DNA of 64,000 bases. Origin: Sapria himalayana (Eukaryota > Streptophyta > Magnoliopsida > Malpighiales > Rafflesiaceae). The position numbers were made by a program, and so were the translations under genes. Shown in pieces: positions 1-11,006 of this stretch. The notes beneath the pieces are model-generated. The model worked only from the letters and a program-made list of their open reading frames with translations, was not told where the DNA came from and made no database searches. The stretch is taken from positions 9,808,891 to 9,872,890 of the forward strand of contig JAREIK010000801.1 of assembly GCA_029783825.1 (NCBI GenBank). Direction: 5' to 3'. The number at the start of each line of letters is the position of its first letter. The first letter of the stretch is position 1.

Positions 1-74
1 CTAGCTTCATGAACATAACTTGGAGAAAACACAACTAAGTATATACTGCAGAACAGAAATTGTAAGCCACTGAC

Positions 75-241
75 TGGGGAGCAACTCGTGATGATCGAGA
101 ATTATTTAGAGTTCCAGAGATTGTCTCCTCCATCTTTCTTATCATATCCCTGCCAAAGTCCTTGTTCAGTTCAGCATGAAGGAGAGCTTCTAACCACCAA
201 ATAGCACATTCTTTTTCTCTGTTATGAAATGCATTATGAAC
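75..241 (-). CDS. SHPRH: SHPRH-like exon F (3' boundary uncertain)
   Basis: The acceptor AG is at 243-242. The exon encodes VHNAFHNREKECAIWWLEAL, then LNKDFGRDMIRKMEETISG and TLNNSRSSRVA. The IWWL(D/E)AL and NKDF..(D/E)(L/M)IRK(I/M)EE segments match plant SHPRH just before its linker. The 3' end is ambiguous. I place it at 75 using GTCAGT (74-73), which ends in phase 2. A GTATAT donor near position 12-17 is an alternative, in which case the reading continues in frame into unrelated-looking residues. Resolving this needs sequence to the left of the window. Confidence 0.8.
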
Positions 242-842
242 CTTCAAAAGAACGTGATTTTGCTCAAAGTCATATAGTGGAAATCAGATAAACAAGGGCC
301 TGCTCTGAAAGAATTTTGTTTTCTTCTTTGATATTGTTCTTCGATGCATGAGAAACAGAAATGCATCTAGAAACATTTTCAGAACCTTTTTTTTTCGGGA
401 AATTCCTTCTTTTCCTTTAGGTTTTTGTTTTCTCAATTTTGTTTTCTGTTTTTTTTTTCTATTTTACTTTTCCCAAAGTAAAATCTTGAAGGAAAATTTA
501 CATCCACCATAATTATACTCATCACAAATAAAGAGTGCAAAATATCTTGGAGCATTGTTATGCATACTGAAGAAGAGTATAACCTAAAAACAAGCTGAAT
601 ACAAACAAAATAGAAGTTATATACCAGCCAAAAAATACATAAGTAAAACACAAAATTTCAACATTTAGGAATCATTTTCAAGATTAAAATCACCATTCAA
701 GAAATAGTTTTTCTCAATTTCTTAAATTTAAATTCAATTTTTCAAATAACAAAATATAAAAACTCAAAAAAAAAAAAAAGCTAACCGCAACATTAACAAT
801 ATTAAACTTTTTTTTTTTTTGTTTATATTCAAATAGAATTCA

Positions 843-1015
843 TGTCTAGGTGTAATGATAAGAATTTTTACCCAGTGATGATATGTCTTGGATTCGAGCA
901 GCCTATCTGATCTATCATGACTAGGGTTTGTCGAGATTTATCTTTCTAACACAAGTGTATTAAGAGTATTTTGTACTTGGTATGACTTTTTTTCTATCTT
1001 CTAAAAATTTGCAAT
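843..1015 (+). mobile_element. tRNA-like SINE candidate
   Basis: An A-box-like TGTAATGATAAG (851-862) is followed 27 nt later by a B-box-like GGATTCGAGC (890-899), the spacing of an RNA polymerase III internal promoter. The arrangement recalls plant tRNA-derived SINEs, whose head reads like ...GTGTAATGGTAAG...GGTTCGAATCC. A non-tRNA body follows, with a T/A-rich tail near 985-1015. The box matches are imperfect and no clear target duplication was found, so this is a suggestion only. Confidence 0.35.
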
Positions 1016-1221
1016 AAAAATATGTTTGGAGCCATATTTTCATGTCAAATATTTTGAAAATTTGACTTTTATGAAAATGATTATAAAACACTATTTACGA
1101 TGTACTTTCAGGGAAAGAGACAGAGAGAAAAAAAAATGAATGCTTGAAACAAAAAAAAAGAATTTTATTGAAATTAAAAATTATAATAGATATGACATTA
1201 ATAACAAAAAATAACATAATT

Positions 1222-1272
1222 CATACATACATACATACATATGTATATGTATATATATATATATATATATGT
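1222..1272. repeat. (CATA)n/(AT)n microsatellite
   Basis: Several CATA units run into a 30-nt alternating AT tract (1241-1270). Confidence 0.9.
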
Positions 1273-1389
1273 ATGTGATATGAGGTGGCACACAAGTCAG
1301 GTCCTCCAAAATAAAGGAAAAAAATAATAGAAATAAATTAAATCTCAGTATTTATTTAAAGCTAGAACATACATGTCATAAATCTCTAA

Positions 1390-3460
1390 CTTGGAAGAGA
1401 AAAAATCGATATGTGATCATCTAAGAGTTTTCATGAGGATGTTTGCAGCATGCTCCCTGGTAGATACTTAGGAAACAATGATTGAATCATTCTGAATATT
1501 CTCCTTAATAAAGTGATAATCAATCTTAAAATATTTTATCTGCTTATGAAAAACTGGATTGACTACAATATATCATCGATCTCTAAACTAGTAGGTTAAG
1601 CTACCATAAGAAATGACCGGTCAACTAAAGCTCGCAAATAATTTATGTCAAGTTATATACATTGCTACCATACTAGATCATGAAATAACTATTGGTATCT
1701 TGTTCTTCTAGGAGACATGGTTATCTATAGAAAAAATACAAAATCTACTTTTCCCTATAATTGCAAAAGTTCAACTAAAATCTGAAGACACTTGTATAAC
1801 TATGCCCCACAATCTCTCAACATAATCTCACGTCCTGAAACTTTCTTCACATTTTTAAGAATTCTAAGAATTGTATCCATATTAATCTATCTAAAAAAAT
1901 CTAAAAAATAATTAATTATATTGATAACATAGATAATATATTACTTAATTATTGTCAGATAGTATAATTTTCCTAGGATCCTCTTATATCTAATTAAATC
2001 AACTGCCATATCAATATGTGTATATGAATACACACATAAATCAAGTGATAAGACATTAAGTACACATTTTAACATACATGATACATATCATCGTATGTGA
2101 ATAACATCACATATACCTCCAAAATATGTGATGTTATCTAGATACATTAAAATTTTTATCTAGATAACATCAAGTGGTAAGTCTTAAAATAGACATCTCA
2201 ACAAAAATTACACATCTCATCATACATTATACATGTCATCGTGATAAATCATTAAGTACACACAAAATCAACATAGATAAAATATTAAAATTATATCTCC
2301 TCTGAGAAAAAAAATATATACCTTCAAAATATTCAACCTTTATAGCAAAAAAATACCTCAAACATCCGAAGTTTTTTGTCTGAAACTAGATTTGTTGAAA
2401 TAATTTTTGTTAGAATATACCCAATTAATTATCTACTTTAGTAATAAAATCATCGACATATATAACTAACATCACATATTTTTCTTCTAATCTATATTAA
2501 AAAAATATAAATAATTTGAAACACATCTCTTAAAATGAAATACAATAAGTATCAAAAAAATTACTAAACCATGCATTAGAAGAATACTTTAGGTCATAAA
2601 TAATAATTCATAATCTAGAAATCATATTATGCTCTCATGAATAATAAATTCTAGTAGCTGATACATAAACACTTTTTCATCTAGATCATCATAAATGAAT
2701 GTATTTCTTATATCTAACTGATATACATTATATATGTGTAATATTGCAATATAAAATAGTAACCTAATGGCATCTTTTTTGACCACATGAGTGAAAATAT
2801 CCCAATAGTCAAAACAATATGTTTGTATAAAACCTCTCACTATCAACCTAATTTTGAGAAAAATTTTCCCTTAGGTCTTATCTTTACTATGTACCCTCAT
2901 CTACATCTCATTAATGGCATACCTATCAATTTTGAAATGAGATTCTATGTATGATTATATATAATTGCACTCAATTCTTTCAATATAGCATAGTATCATC
3001 ATGGATAACAAAGTATCTCGAAGGAAGTATTAAAAGATCTTACAACTATCAAACAAGAATAAAAACTAGGATATATAATATAAAAATAAGGATAATAAAA
3101 TACTCAAGATAAAGGATACAGAGTTGAAAACATCATTTATTCATTCCCTAATATAATCAAAAGATACAAGTCATTACTTCAAGATGGATCAGCTAATATA
3201 ATAGAAGATTCATCGGAAAGAATTTTACATATCCATCTAATATATATCTTTATATTGCAATCATCAAGTCTCTCAATATTTTCTACTTCTCTTCCAGAGA
3301 TACGCATCTCATATCCTGTGAGATACTCACATTAAACTCCTCTCCTAGGCACGTTATCCTAGGAGAAGTGTCACAACATTCGTGAAAACTAATCAATCTA
3401 GTCATATCAGGTATATGCTTGTGAGCAGGATTAGCCATTTCTCCACCATGGAGAATAACA
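1390..3460 (-). pseudogene. Ancient Copia pol relic (RNase H to RT)
   Basis: Read on the minus strand, 2622-2846 encodes a degenerate Copia reverse transcriptase segment with DAIRLLFYIAI and YQLDIRNTFIYDDLDEKVFM, compared with the family pattern [18 protein letters not shown]. Positions 1440-1600 resemble the region coding the RNase H tail in the better-preserved copy at 60.4 kb (antisense AAACTGGATTG...CAATAT). The order RNase H then RT on the plus coordinate axis fits one minus-strand element. It is riddled with stops, and its ends are not recognisable. Confidence 0.55.
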
Positions 3461-3470
3461 CATAGGCAGA

Positions 3471-3857
3471 AAAATAAGTTTACTGATACAATACTTGAAA
3501 ATACCCTTTTTTAGATCGAGTCCTTAAAGAATAACTTACCTCAAAAAATATTAAATTCACACACGTAATAAATCTCTTATTCTTTGTTGAATAACATATA
3601 CATCTCTTCTGAATATTATAGTACTTATTAAAGGTATATTCGATGACACATGTTGAAAATACACTGTATTAAAATAAGTCTACTAATACAAAGCCTGAAA
3701 ATAGACTTTCTTAGATTGAGTCATTTAAGAATAACTTATCTCAAAAAATATTATATTCACCCACGTAATAACTCTCCTAATCTTTGTTGAATAACATGTA
3801 CATCACTTCTAAATATTATAGTACTCAATAAAGGTATATTTGATGATACATGTTGTC
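3471..3857. repeat. 200-bp tandem duplication within Copia relic
   Basis: Two copies follow each other with a period of exactly 200 bp (3471-3670 and 3671 to about 3857). Anchor pairs include TTAGATCGAG at 3511 and TTAGATTGAG at 3711. The copies differ by scattered substitutions. The content resembles the Copia integrase-end relic at 57.7 kb (GATCGAGTCCTTGAAAAATGACTTAT). Confidence 0.8.
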
Positions 3858-4342
3858 ATCTTCTCCTTGTCTGTAGAAAAATCATGAACAAAACTATTCA
3901 AAAATTTTGGATAAAGGATAAAAGGATCTCTTCTGAATATACAAACTAGTAAGATATACAATCAAAGAGGATAAAAGATGATATTTTATTAATTAAAAAT
4001 TAATAGTTAATATAATTTTTCCCTAATAAAATTAAGGTACACTCTAATGAAGTAGGAAATTTCGTATCAATATCAAATAGATGTCAATCCTTCCTCTCGA
4101 TTATTTTATTTTGTACAAAAATATCATCATATAACATATGATTAACTATTTTATGTTTCTCAAAAAAAAAATCTAATAAAAAGTATATTCCAATCAATTA
4201 TTATTTCTTAATATCTTAATATCACAGATTTCATTTTTATTTTTTCATAAAATTTAAGAAAAATATAAAAAATAAATATTTCCTTAAATAATGATAATCA
4301 TACAAATCTAATATAATTATTAATAAAATATAATAAAATATC
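3858..4342. other. A+T-rich Copia-like debris
   Basis: I see no open frame or terminus. The sequence is A+T-rich and probably continues the Copia ruin to its left. Confidence 0.4.
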
Positions 4343-4358
4343 AAAAGTAATCATACAT
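4343..4358. repeat. LINE target-site duplication, left copy
   Basis: AAAAGTAATCATACAT (16 bp) here is repeated exactly at 10991-11006, on the two sides of the LINE. Confidence 0.93.
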
Positions 4359-4647
4359 TTTTTTTAAAGGATATTTTATTATTAATTATCACCCTCACTT
4401 TTGGCGGAGGAATACCATTTTTACAAACTAGTTCTACCCTTATCCCTTTTACACCCACTTTAAAACCTAATCTAGAAATTCTAGATTAAAAAGTAAATTT
4501 CATATCCTTCTACTAACGGTCTCTTGGCCGATCAATAACAGTCAAGAAAATAATTCAAACAATGTGTAAGTAAGAGCAGCCTCTTGACTTTTATGGGTAG
4601 AGAATCAGAACTGAGTGCGACAGCTCCCATGAGATAAACTCGGCACT

Positions 4648-5190
4648 GATGATAAGTCTAATCAATGCACTTGTTCATCCGTAACTGCAGAAATAATTCA
4701 CAGAACTAGCCATATCCTTCTCTCTTAGCCGAATCAATGCAGAATACTGATTCCTTCCCGCTTTGTCCAGCCTGCTTGGCACCTCTGCTAGTTCTGTGAG
4801 ACCTCCTTATTACAGCTTGACTTAACCTGAAAAGAAAACCAACCAAAAAGAGGCCTACCAAGCAATAAAAAATTACAAACTCTCTCCTTATTCAACTTCC
4901 CTCAGATTCTCTAATCCCCCTGCCGGTCTGATAAGTCTCTAGGTTAATCAATGCACTTGTTCATTTGTAACCGCAGTAACTACGAGATAGATTACAACCA
5001 TAGTTGACATTATTGCACATAACTATCATTTCTAACTTTGTCCAGGCTACTTTGTTTTAGTTAAACCTTTGCAAGGGTCTTGCTAAAGCTTAACTTAGCC
5101 TGAGAAATCCAACCAAAGCAAAACCAAACAATAAAATTACAAAATACTTCTTATCCGGCTTCCCTCGGAGCAGGGAAGCTATCTCTTTCT
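4648..5190 (-). repeat. Imperfect direct duplication in LINE 3' UTR
   Basis: Two diverged copies are offset by about 286 bp, for example ATCAATGCACTTGTTCAT at 4661 and again at 4947. Both continue through CCAACCAAA.., AATTACAAA and ACTTCCCTC / GCTTCCCTC blocks. Such repeats suggest that the 3' UTR was built by internal duplication. Confidence 0.7.
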
Positions 5191-5286
5191 ACTTTTATCT
5201 CCTGCCAACTGCAAAGAACACTAAAAAATTTATTAGTCAGCCCTTTAACGGGCTTAAAACAAAAACCTCCCCTCCTCCCTCCCTTT

Positions 5287-8200
5287 TCAAATTAATTCAT
5301 GTTTTTTTTGAAGCCTAATATACGGAAATGCAATTTTATCTAATCTTATTAATTCTTTAAATTTTCCAGGCATATTCTCCCCTCTAAATTCTTGTGATCC
5401 TTTTTTCATTCCTTCTTCCGCTAATCTATCTGCAATCATGTTTGCTTCCCTATAAATATGCTTAATTTCACCTTTTATTTCTCTTAGAATGCTTCTAATG
5501 TTATCAATCTCTTCTTCAAATTGCCATAAATATATCTTTCCCTGTACTAGGTCCACTAATATTTTTGAATCCACCTGTGCTTGAACCTTTTGGTAGTTAT
5601 TAGATTTACAAATTTGCAACCCCTTTTGTAGGGCTATAATTTCTGCTTGCAAGGCAGAAGATGCTATATCTCTTGATGTGAACGCTTTCAGTAGCTCGCC
5701 TTCCGCATTTCTTATTAAACCTCCTCCACCAGCTTCTCCCATTTCTCTTTTAAAGCTTCCATCAGTATTTACTGTTAGACTGCCCTGCTCATGTTTATCC
5801 CAGTTAACTATTTTCATAATTAGCATTTTTCTTGCTATTGTTGCGAGGTATCATTCTTTTATTCTATCTTCCTCTTTTTTCCTGTTTTTCACTTTTATTG
5901 GATTACAAGCCGTAATAAAAGTACTCTCTTTTTTTATTTCTTCCAAAATGACATTATTTCCATTTTTACATTATCATATCTACTTCTGTTTCTAGCTTTC
6001 CATATGCACCATAACACTATATGCGGAATATAACTTCTAATCCATTTTAAGATATTATTCTTTGTTTGTTTTTCTGACCAGTTTTCTAGCCTATTTCTTA
6101 AATTAACTGTACTTCTTTCGATATTAGCTTCAATTTCTAGTTTATTTCATACTTTTATAGCTATTTTACCCTTAGAAAATAGGTGATCTGAGCTCTCTAT
6201 GTCTTGATGGCAACATTCACATCTTGATGCTAGTTTTATGCCCTTTTTCTGAATATTCGCATCTAGGGGAACAATGTTTGACATGATTTTCCATGATAAA
6301 ACATTAACTTTTTGAGGCAAATCTTTTTTCCAGAGTAATTTAAATTGTAAGGGTTTTCTGCTTCTTACTAGTTCCTTGGCACTTTTTAATGTAAAATTTC
6401 CGTTTGGATTTAAAGTCCATTTCCACCCACTTTTCGTTAGTATTGAATGCTTTTCCATGCTGCTTTGTTGTTCGCGCATCATTTTCCAGCTTCTAGACGC
6501 TTTTTTTATGTTTTTAAAAGCATTGTTTCCTAACCCATATTTAGCTTTTACAAATGCCGTCCAGATATTTTTATCTGATTTTATTCCCCACCAATTCTTA
6601 CATGCCCACGCTTTGGATATATCTTTTAGGCTAATCAAACCTAAACCTCTCTCCTCTTTTGGATAACATAAATCTCTCTATTTTTTCCAGTGCAGCTTAT
6701 TCTTCCCTTCTCTTTTACCCCATAAAAAATTAGCCATTTCTCTTTCTAGTTTTTTAATGGTTATATTTGGGGGTTGTGCCGTCATTAGTATATGTATTAA
6801 TGAACTATGTAGCACATGGGTAATTAGTGTGATTCTTCCTGCCATGTTTAATAAGTTTTCTTTCCAGCCGGCAATTTTATTCATTATTTTATCCAGTAAA
6901 AATGTAAAATATTCCTCTTTTACTCTTCCTTCATAAATTGGGCATCCCAAATACATTAGTGCTCCTTTACATTGTGCAAAACCTGTGACCCTTTTAATTT
7001 TGAGGGCAATGTTTTCTGGTGTTTTGGCTGCTATCAGAAATTGACATTTATTCTTATTAAGCTTTTGACATGTTTCTTCTTCTAGTATTTGTATAAGCTC
7101 CATCAAGTTTTCCATTGATTTACTGCTGGCATTTGTAAATATGATCACGTCATCAGCGTATGCCAAGCAGCATATTAATGGCGTATCTTTGGGCTGTTTG
7201 TAGGCTAAGATGTTGTCATTTCTAACTTTCTCTTTTAAGTTTACTATAAAAAGATCTAGATAAATATTAAACAAAGAAGGGGACAATGGGTCTCCTTGCC
7301 TGAGACCTCTGGTTGGTTTAAATTCTTCACCTTCCTGGCCATTTATAAGAATTTTAATCCAAGCACTAGATATACATCTATATATAATATCTATCCAAAA
7401 TTCTGAAAACCTCATTTTTCTCATTATATAGCAAAGTATATTCCATTCTACTTTATCAAATGCCTTAGCTAAATCTAGTTTCATGATTACATTATGACCC
7501 CTGACCTTAGTCCCTATATCTCTTATCATTTCCGATGTTAAATTAATGTTTTCAGTTATTAGCCTATTTTTAACAAAACCTGCTTGTTCCGGCTCTATTA
7601 TGTTTGGTAATATTTTGCTCAATCGTTCCTGTAACAATTTGGCTAATATTTTATATATAGTATTACATAAACTGATTGGCCTGTAATCTTCTCCTTTTTG
7701 AGGATTTGTTTTCTTAGGTATCAAAACTATGTATGAGCTGGACCATGTTTTTGAGATTTCCGCACCCGCGAATATCCAGTTGATAGCTTCTAGAACATCT
7801 TTTTTGATTATATTCCAGCTTCGCTGGAAAAATGCATTATTCCAGCCGTCTGGTCCTGCTGCACTATCTTTATTTGCATTAAAAACTACATTCTTCACTT
7901 CTTCTTCCGTAGGAAATTCTGCTAGCATTTTGTTATCTTCTTGCGTGATTTTTCTTTTAATTTTCTCCATTAGTATGTAATTTCTATTTGTATTTATTCC
8001 GCTTAAATATTTTTTAAAATATTTTTCTAATTCAATTTTAATATCTTCCTCCTTTTCAACCCACTCTCCGTTAGCTTTTTTAAGACCTTTTATTCCTAAT
8101 CTTTGCGACTTAATTTTTGTCATTGTATAGAAAAATTTCGTATTTTTATCTCCATCCTTCAACCATTTAACTTCCGCTCTATGTTTCCAGTAAATTTCTT

Positions 8201-9194
8201 CCATGTGCACTCTTAGTTTTAATTCAGCTTTAGCTTTATTAACTTCTGTTCTGGTTTTTTTATTTTGTATATTTTCATATTCTTTCTCTGTTGTTATGGC
8301 TCTCTGCTCTGCCTCTTGAATTTTCATAGCCACATTGCCAAATACTTCTTTATTCCATTTATTAAGAGCAGATCGTAATGCTCTCAGTTTTTGACCCAAT
8401 CTCTGCATGGGGTTACCCGGAATCAGTTTTTCCCATGTATTTTTAACTATAGACTCAAAATCCTTGTGTAAGCCCCACATATTTTGGTATATGAAGGCCT
8501 TCTGGCTTACCTTCTTTTTTCGAAGACTTACCAGGAGCGGGCTGTGATCTGAGCAAGTTCTGCTTAAATGCTGTACTTTAACTTCCCCCATAACATCTAA
8601 CCATTTTGTATTAAGTAACACTCGATCAAGTCTAGACCAGATCATTTTCTTATTCTTCCAGTTATTACACCAAGTGTAATTTGTACCTAGTTATTCAACC
8701 TCTATTAAACTTGCATTTGCAATAGCCTCATTGAATTGAGTCATTGCTCCCGGATTTGGTGTCCTGCCTCCCTTCTTTTCCGATGGGCTTCTAATTGTGT
8801 TGAAATCTCCTCCTATAATCCATGGGGATTTCGTGAGTGCTATTTTTCCCATTTCCTGCCAGAGCATTTTCCTTTTTTCTTTTACATTGCTAGCATAAAC
8901 CGCTGAAAAAATAATCTCTGGTTGTTTAGCCATTTTAAAGTTTATTATTTGATCATTTTCTAATAAAATTTCAATGTCTATGGGGCTATTCCACATAATC
9001 CATAATTTACTATTGTGATTCGAGAAGGCCTTTTGCATGCCTATCCTCATCCTGTATTTCTCTATCTGATCTTTAGTTACCATTGGTTCAGCTAAAATTA
9101 ATATTTTTAATTTATATATTTTAATTAAATTTCTAATTCTGTTTATTGTAGGAGCGTTCGCTACTCCTCTTATATTCCAATATAAACTGTTCAT
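5287..9194 (-). pseudogene. LINE ORF2 (endonuclease-RT-RNase H), interrupted
   Basis: Translation begins at 9194, where ATGA overlaps the ORF1 stop. Domains in order: an AP-type endonuclease (LYWNIRGVAN; GGDFNTI; continuing as IWSRLDRVLL), a reverse transcriptase (RPISLCNTIYKILAKLL; AGFVKNRLI; YADD active site in LAYADDVIIF), a zinc-binding region near 6200 (CECCHQD...H), and a C-terminal RNase H with TDGS, AEI, DSK and HIYREANMIADRLA, which supply the four acidic residues. Breaks: TAA at 8691-8693, TAG at 6678-6680, TGA at 6147-6149, a frameshift near 5945 and TGA at 5851-5853. The frame is otherwise continuous across the first three stops. RNase H of this Archaea-like type is a known acquisition of some plant L1 lineages. 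Confidence 0.92.
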
Positions 9195-10612
9195 AGTAAA
9201 GTGTACTTGGCTTGCGCTCTAGTAGCCTTACTAGTACTCCTCTTATATTTCAATGTATATTTTTCCATGTTTCTTGTAGCCTTACTAGTACTCGGTGGGG
9301 CTTGCTCTATCTTCATTATTTTGTTTATCTTTTCCAAGCTCTTATTTAATTTCATGATATCTTCTAATGCTTTTTTCCTGTCTTTTGGTGCATGGCTGAT
9401 TTTCTGCTTTTTAAGCCATAAATCATCCTTTGGTGCTTTCAGAACTAAATTGAATTCTTCATCGGTGCTGCTGGACAGTGGCCAACTTTTAGCTTCTATT
9501 TCCTCTTCAGAAAGCAAGTCATCCTCATCCCAATCATGCTGGTCTATATGTTTTAGTGACTGTTCTTTCTTCCTTTTATGTATTGTTTTTTTCCTCCCTA
9601 GCCTTTCTACTTATTCCACCTCCCTTGATATTTTATCTAGCCATTTTCTGATCTCCTCCATATTGTTATTATTTTCTCTCAGCTCTATCCTTCTCTCCTC
9701 TCTTCCTAGCTCTTCCCTATTCCTCAACTCATCTCTATCCTTATTCTTTATTTTTTCTTTTTCTCTCCCCTCGACAGTTTTCTCATTTGCCCGTGCTCCC
9801 TCTTTCTCCTCCTGTTCTGGCTTTTTTTCTTCCTCACGGCTCTCCACGACCTCGCCCTTCATGTAATCTTTTTTTACCCATTCCTTCACCTGGATTTTCC
9901 TCATGTTTGTTAGCATGCAAGCCTCCTCTGCATGACCCATTTTAAAGCAATTTAAACAATACATTGGCATGTTTTCTGGAACTATATACTGCCAGAAGCC
10001 CTGCTTTAAATCATTGCCAACCCATATTTTTTTTGGAGGAGACTTTTTGCAGTTAACCTCGATGAGAATTCTAGCTGCACTTGGTCTTGTCATATAAGCC
10101 GTGGCCTCATCAATCAGCCACGGTTTACCCACGCATAATGCTATAGAATAAAGAAAATGTTTGCTAAATAGATGTAATGGAAGCTTAGGCAGTGTGAACC
10201 AAACCAGGGCATTTGCAGGCTCCACGGATGGCGAGAAATCGGGCGACCATTTGAGGATGCGCATGGGATATCCAGCCATGCTCCACTGCCCTCTAATCCA
10301 TAAACTCAGGAAGTCGTCTTCTTCCTTGAGTTGAAAAATGACGTGCTTCCCGTCGTATATGGCTATTTTAACAACTTGCCGTAGCTTTAGTGAAGCGATA
10401 AAAGCATAAATTTCTTCATAACTCGGCTTGCCATGGGAGAACTTCCCGATTAATGTAAACTTGAAAGGTTCCTCAAGCTTTTGGAACTCTTCTTCGGTAA
10501 GTAACACGGCAGGAGACTCCTCTTTAGCGTCAAAAGTTGGGGACATAATCGCGGTACCCTTAGCGATTGAACTGAGTGATTTTTTGTTGAACAGAAGATC
10601 CAAATCATCCAT
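9191..10612 (-). pseudogene. LINE ORF1 (RNA-binding gag-like), one stop
   Basis: ORF1 starts at 10612 and would be about 473 residues but for one TAA at 9611-9613. The N-terminal half is a DUF4283-like domain (FKFTLIGKFSHGKPSYEEIY), followed by a zinc knuckle CLNCFKMGHAEEAC (C-x2-C-x4-H-x4-C, about 9920-9965). The C-terminal part is highly charged and Glu/Arg/Lys-rich. Near the end, an internal duplication of STSKATR...KYTL units (9191-9300) is visible in DNA as two copies of AGTAGCCTTACTAGTACTC-like sequence. Its stop overlaps the ORF2 start (ATGA), which suggests coupled reinitiation. Confidence 0.88.
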
Positions 10613-10990
10613 TTTTTCTTAGCCTTGAGCTCAGAAACACAGAAAAAAGAACCACAGAAAAAACGCAAGAGGAAACAAGGATTCCGGCTTTACAAATTTA
10701 ACAGATTTAACATACCATAGCAGTTCACTAAGCAGTTTACTTGATATTTCACCTAACTATCCACATTAACAGTTCTCCCAAGATATTCGCGAGATGAAAA
10801 TGTTATAGAAAACGCGAGAAAAGTTAAATCAAACAGCAATATACGAAGCAATTTCGCCGAGATTTTCTGTAAAACGCGAGAGAGAAATCTAATGTAAAAC
10901 GCGAGAGAGAAATCTAGAGGAAACCGCAAGAGATTTTCGCCGAGTTATCGCCGAATTTCGTCCAGCAAGGGTTTTCGCCGAGAGCGTTTA
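10613..10990 (-). promoter_or_regulatory. LINE 5' UTR with 25-bp tandem repeat
   Basis: Two near-identical 25-bp units (10869-10893 and 10894-10918, core AAAACGCGAGAGAGAAATCT) and several copies of TTCGCCGAG occupy the region upstream of ORF1. In full-length L1 elements this segment carries the internal promoter. It is clearly more CpG-rich than its surroundings. Confidence 0.65.
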
Positions 10991-11006
10991 AAAAGTAATC
11001 ATACAT
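10991..11006. repeat. LINE target-site duplication, right copy
   Basis: Identical to 4343-4358. Confidence 0.93.

Larger units (their letters stand above)
4359..10990 (-). mobile_element. Full-length plant L1-type LINE (6.6 kb)
   Basis: The element is bounded by a perfect 16-bp target-site duplication and ends in a short A tail (T run at 4359-4365 on the plus strand). It has a 5' UTR (10613-10990), ORF1 with a CCHC knuckle, ORF2 with AP endonuclease, reverse transcriptase, a zinc-binding C-terminal domain and an Archaea-like RNase H, and a 3' UTR (4366-5286). It lies in the same orientation as the host gene. Both ORFs carry stops, so this copy cannot move autonomously, but the perfect duplication suggests a fairly recent insertion. 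Confidence 0.93.

Noticed and set aside
843..930. Functional tRNA gene
   Set aside because: The A and B boxes are imperfect and no cloverleaf stems can be drawn.
9201..9866. Long plus-strand open frame (Ser/Leu/Phe-rich)
   Set aside because: It lies antisense to LINE ORF1. Its composition is the mirror of the Glu/Lys/Arg-rich ORF1 tail, and no domain is visible.
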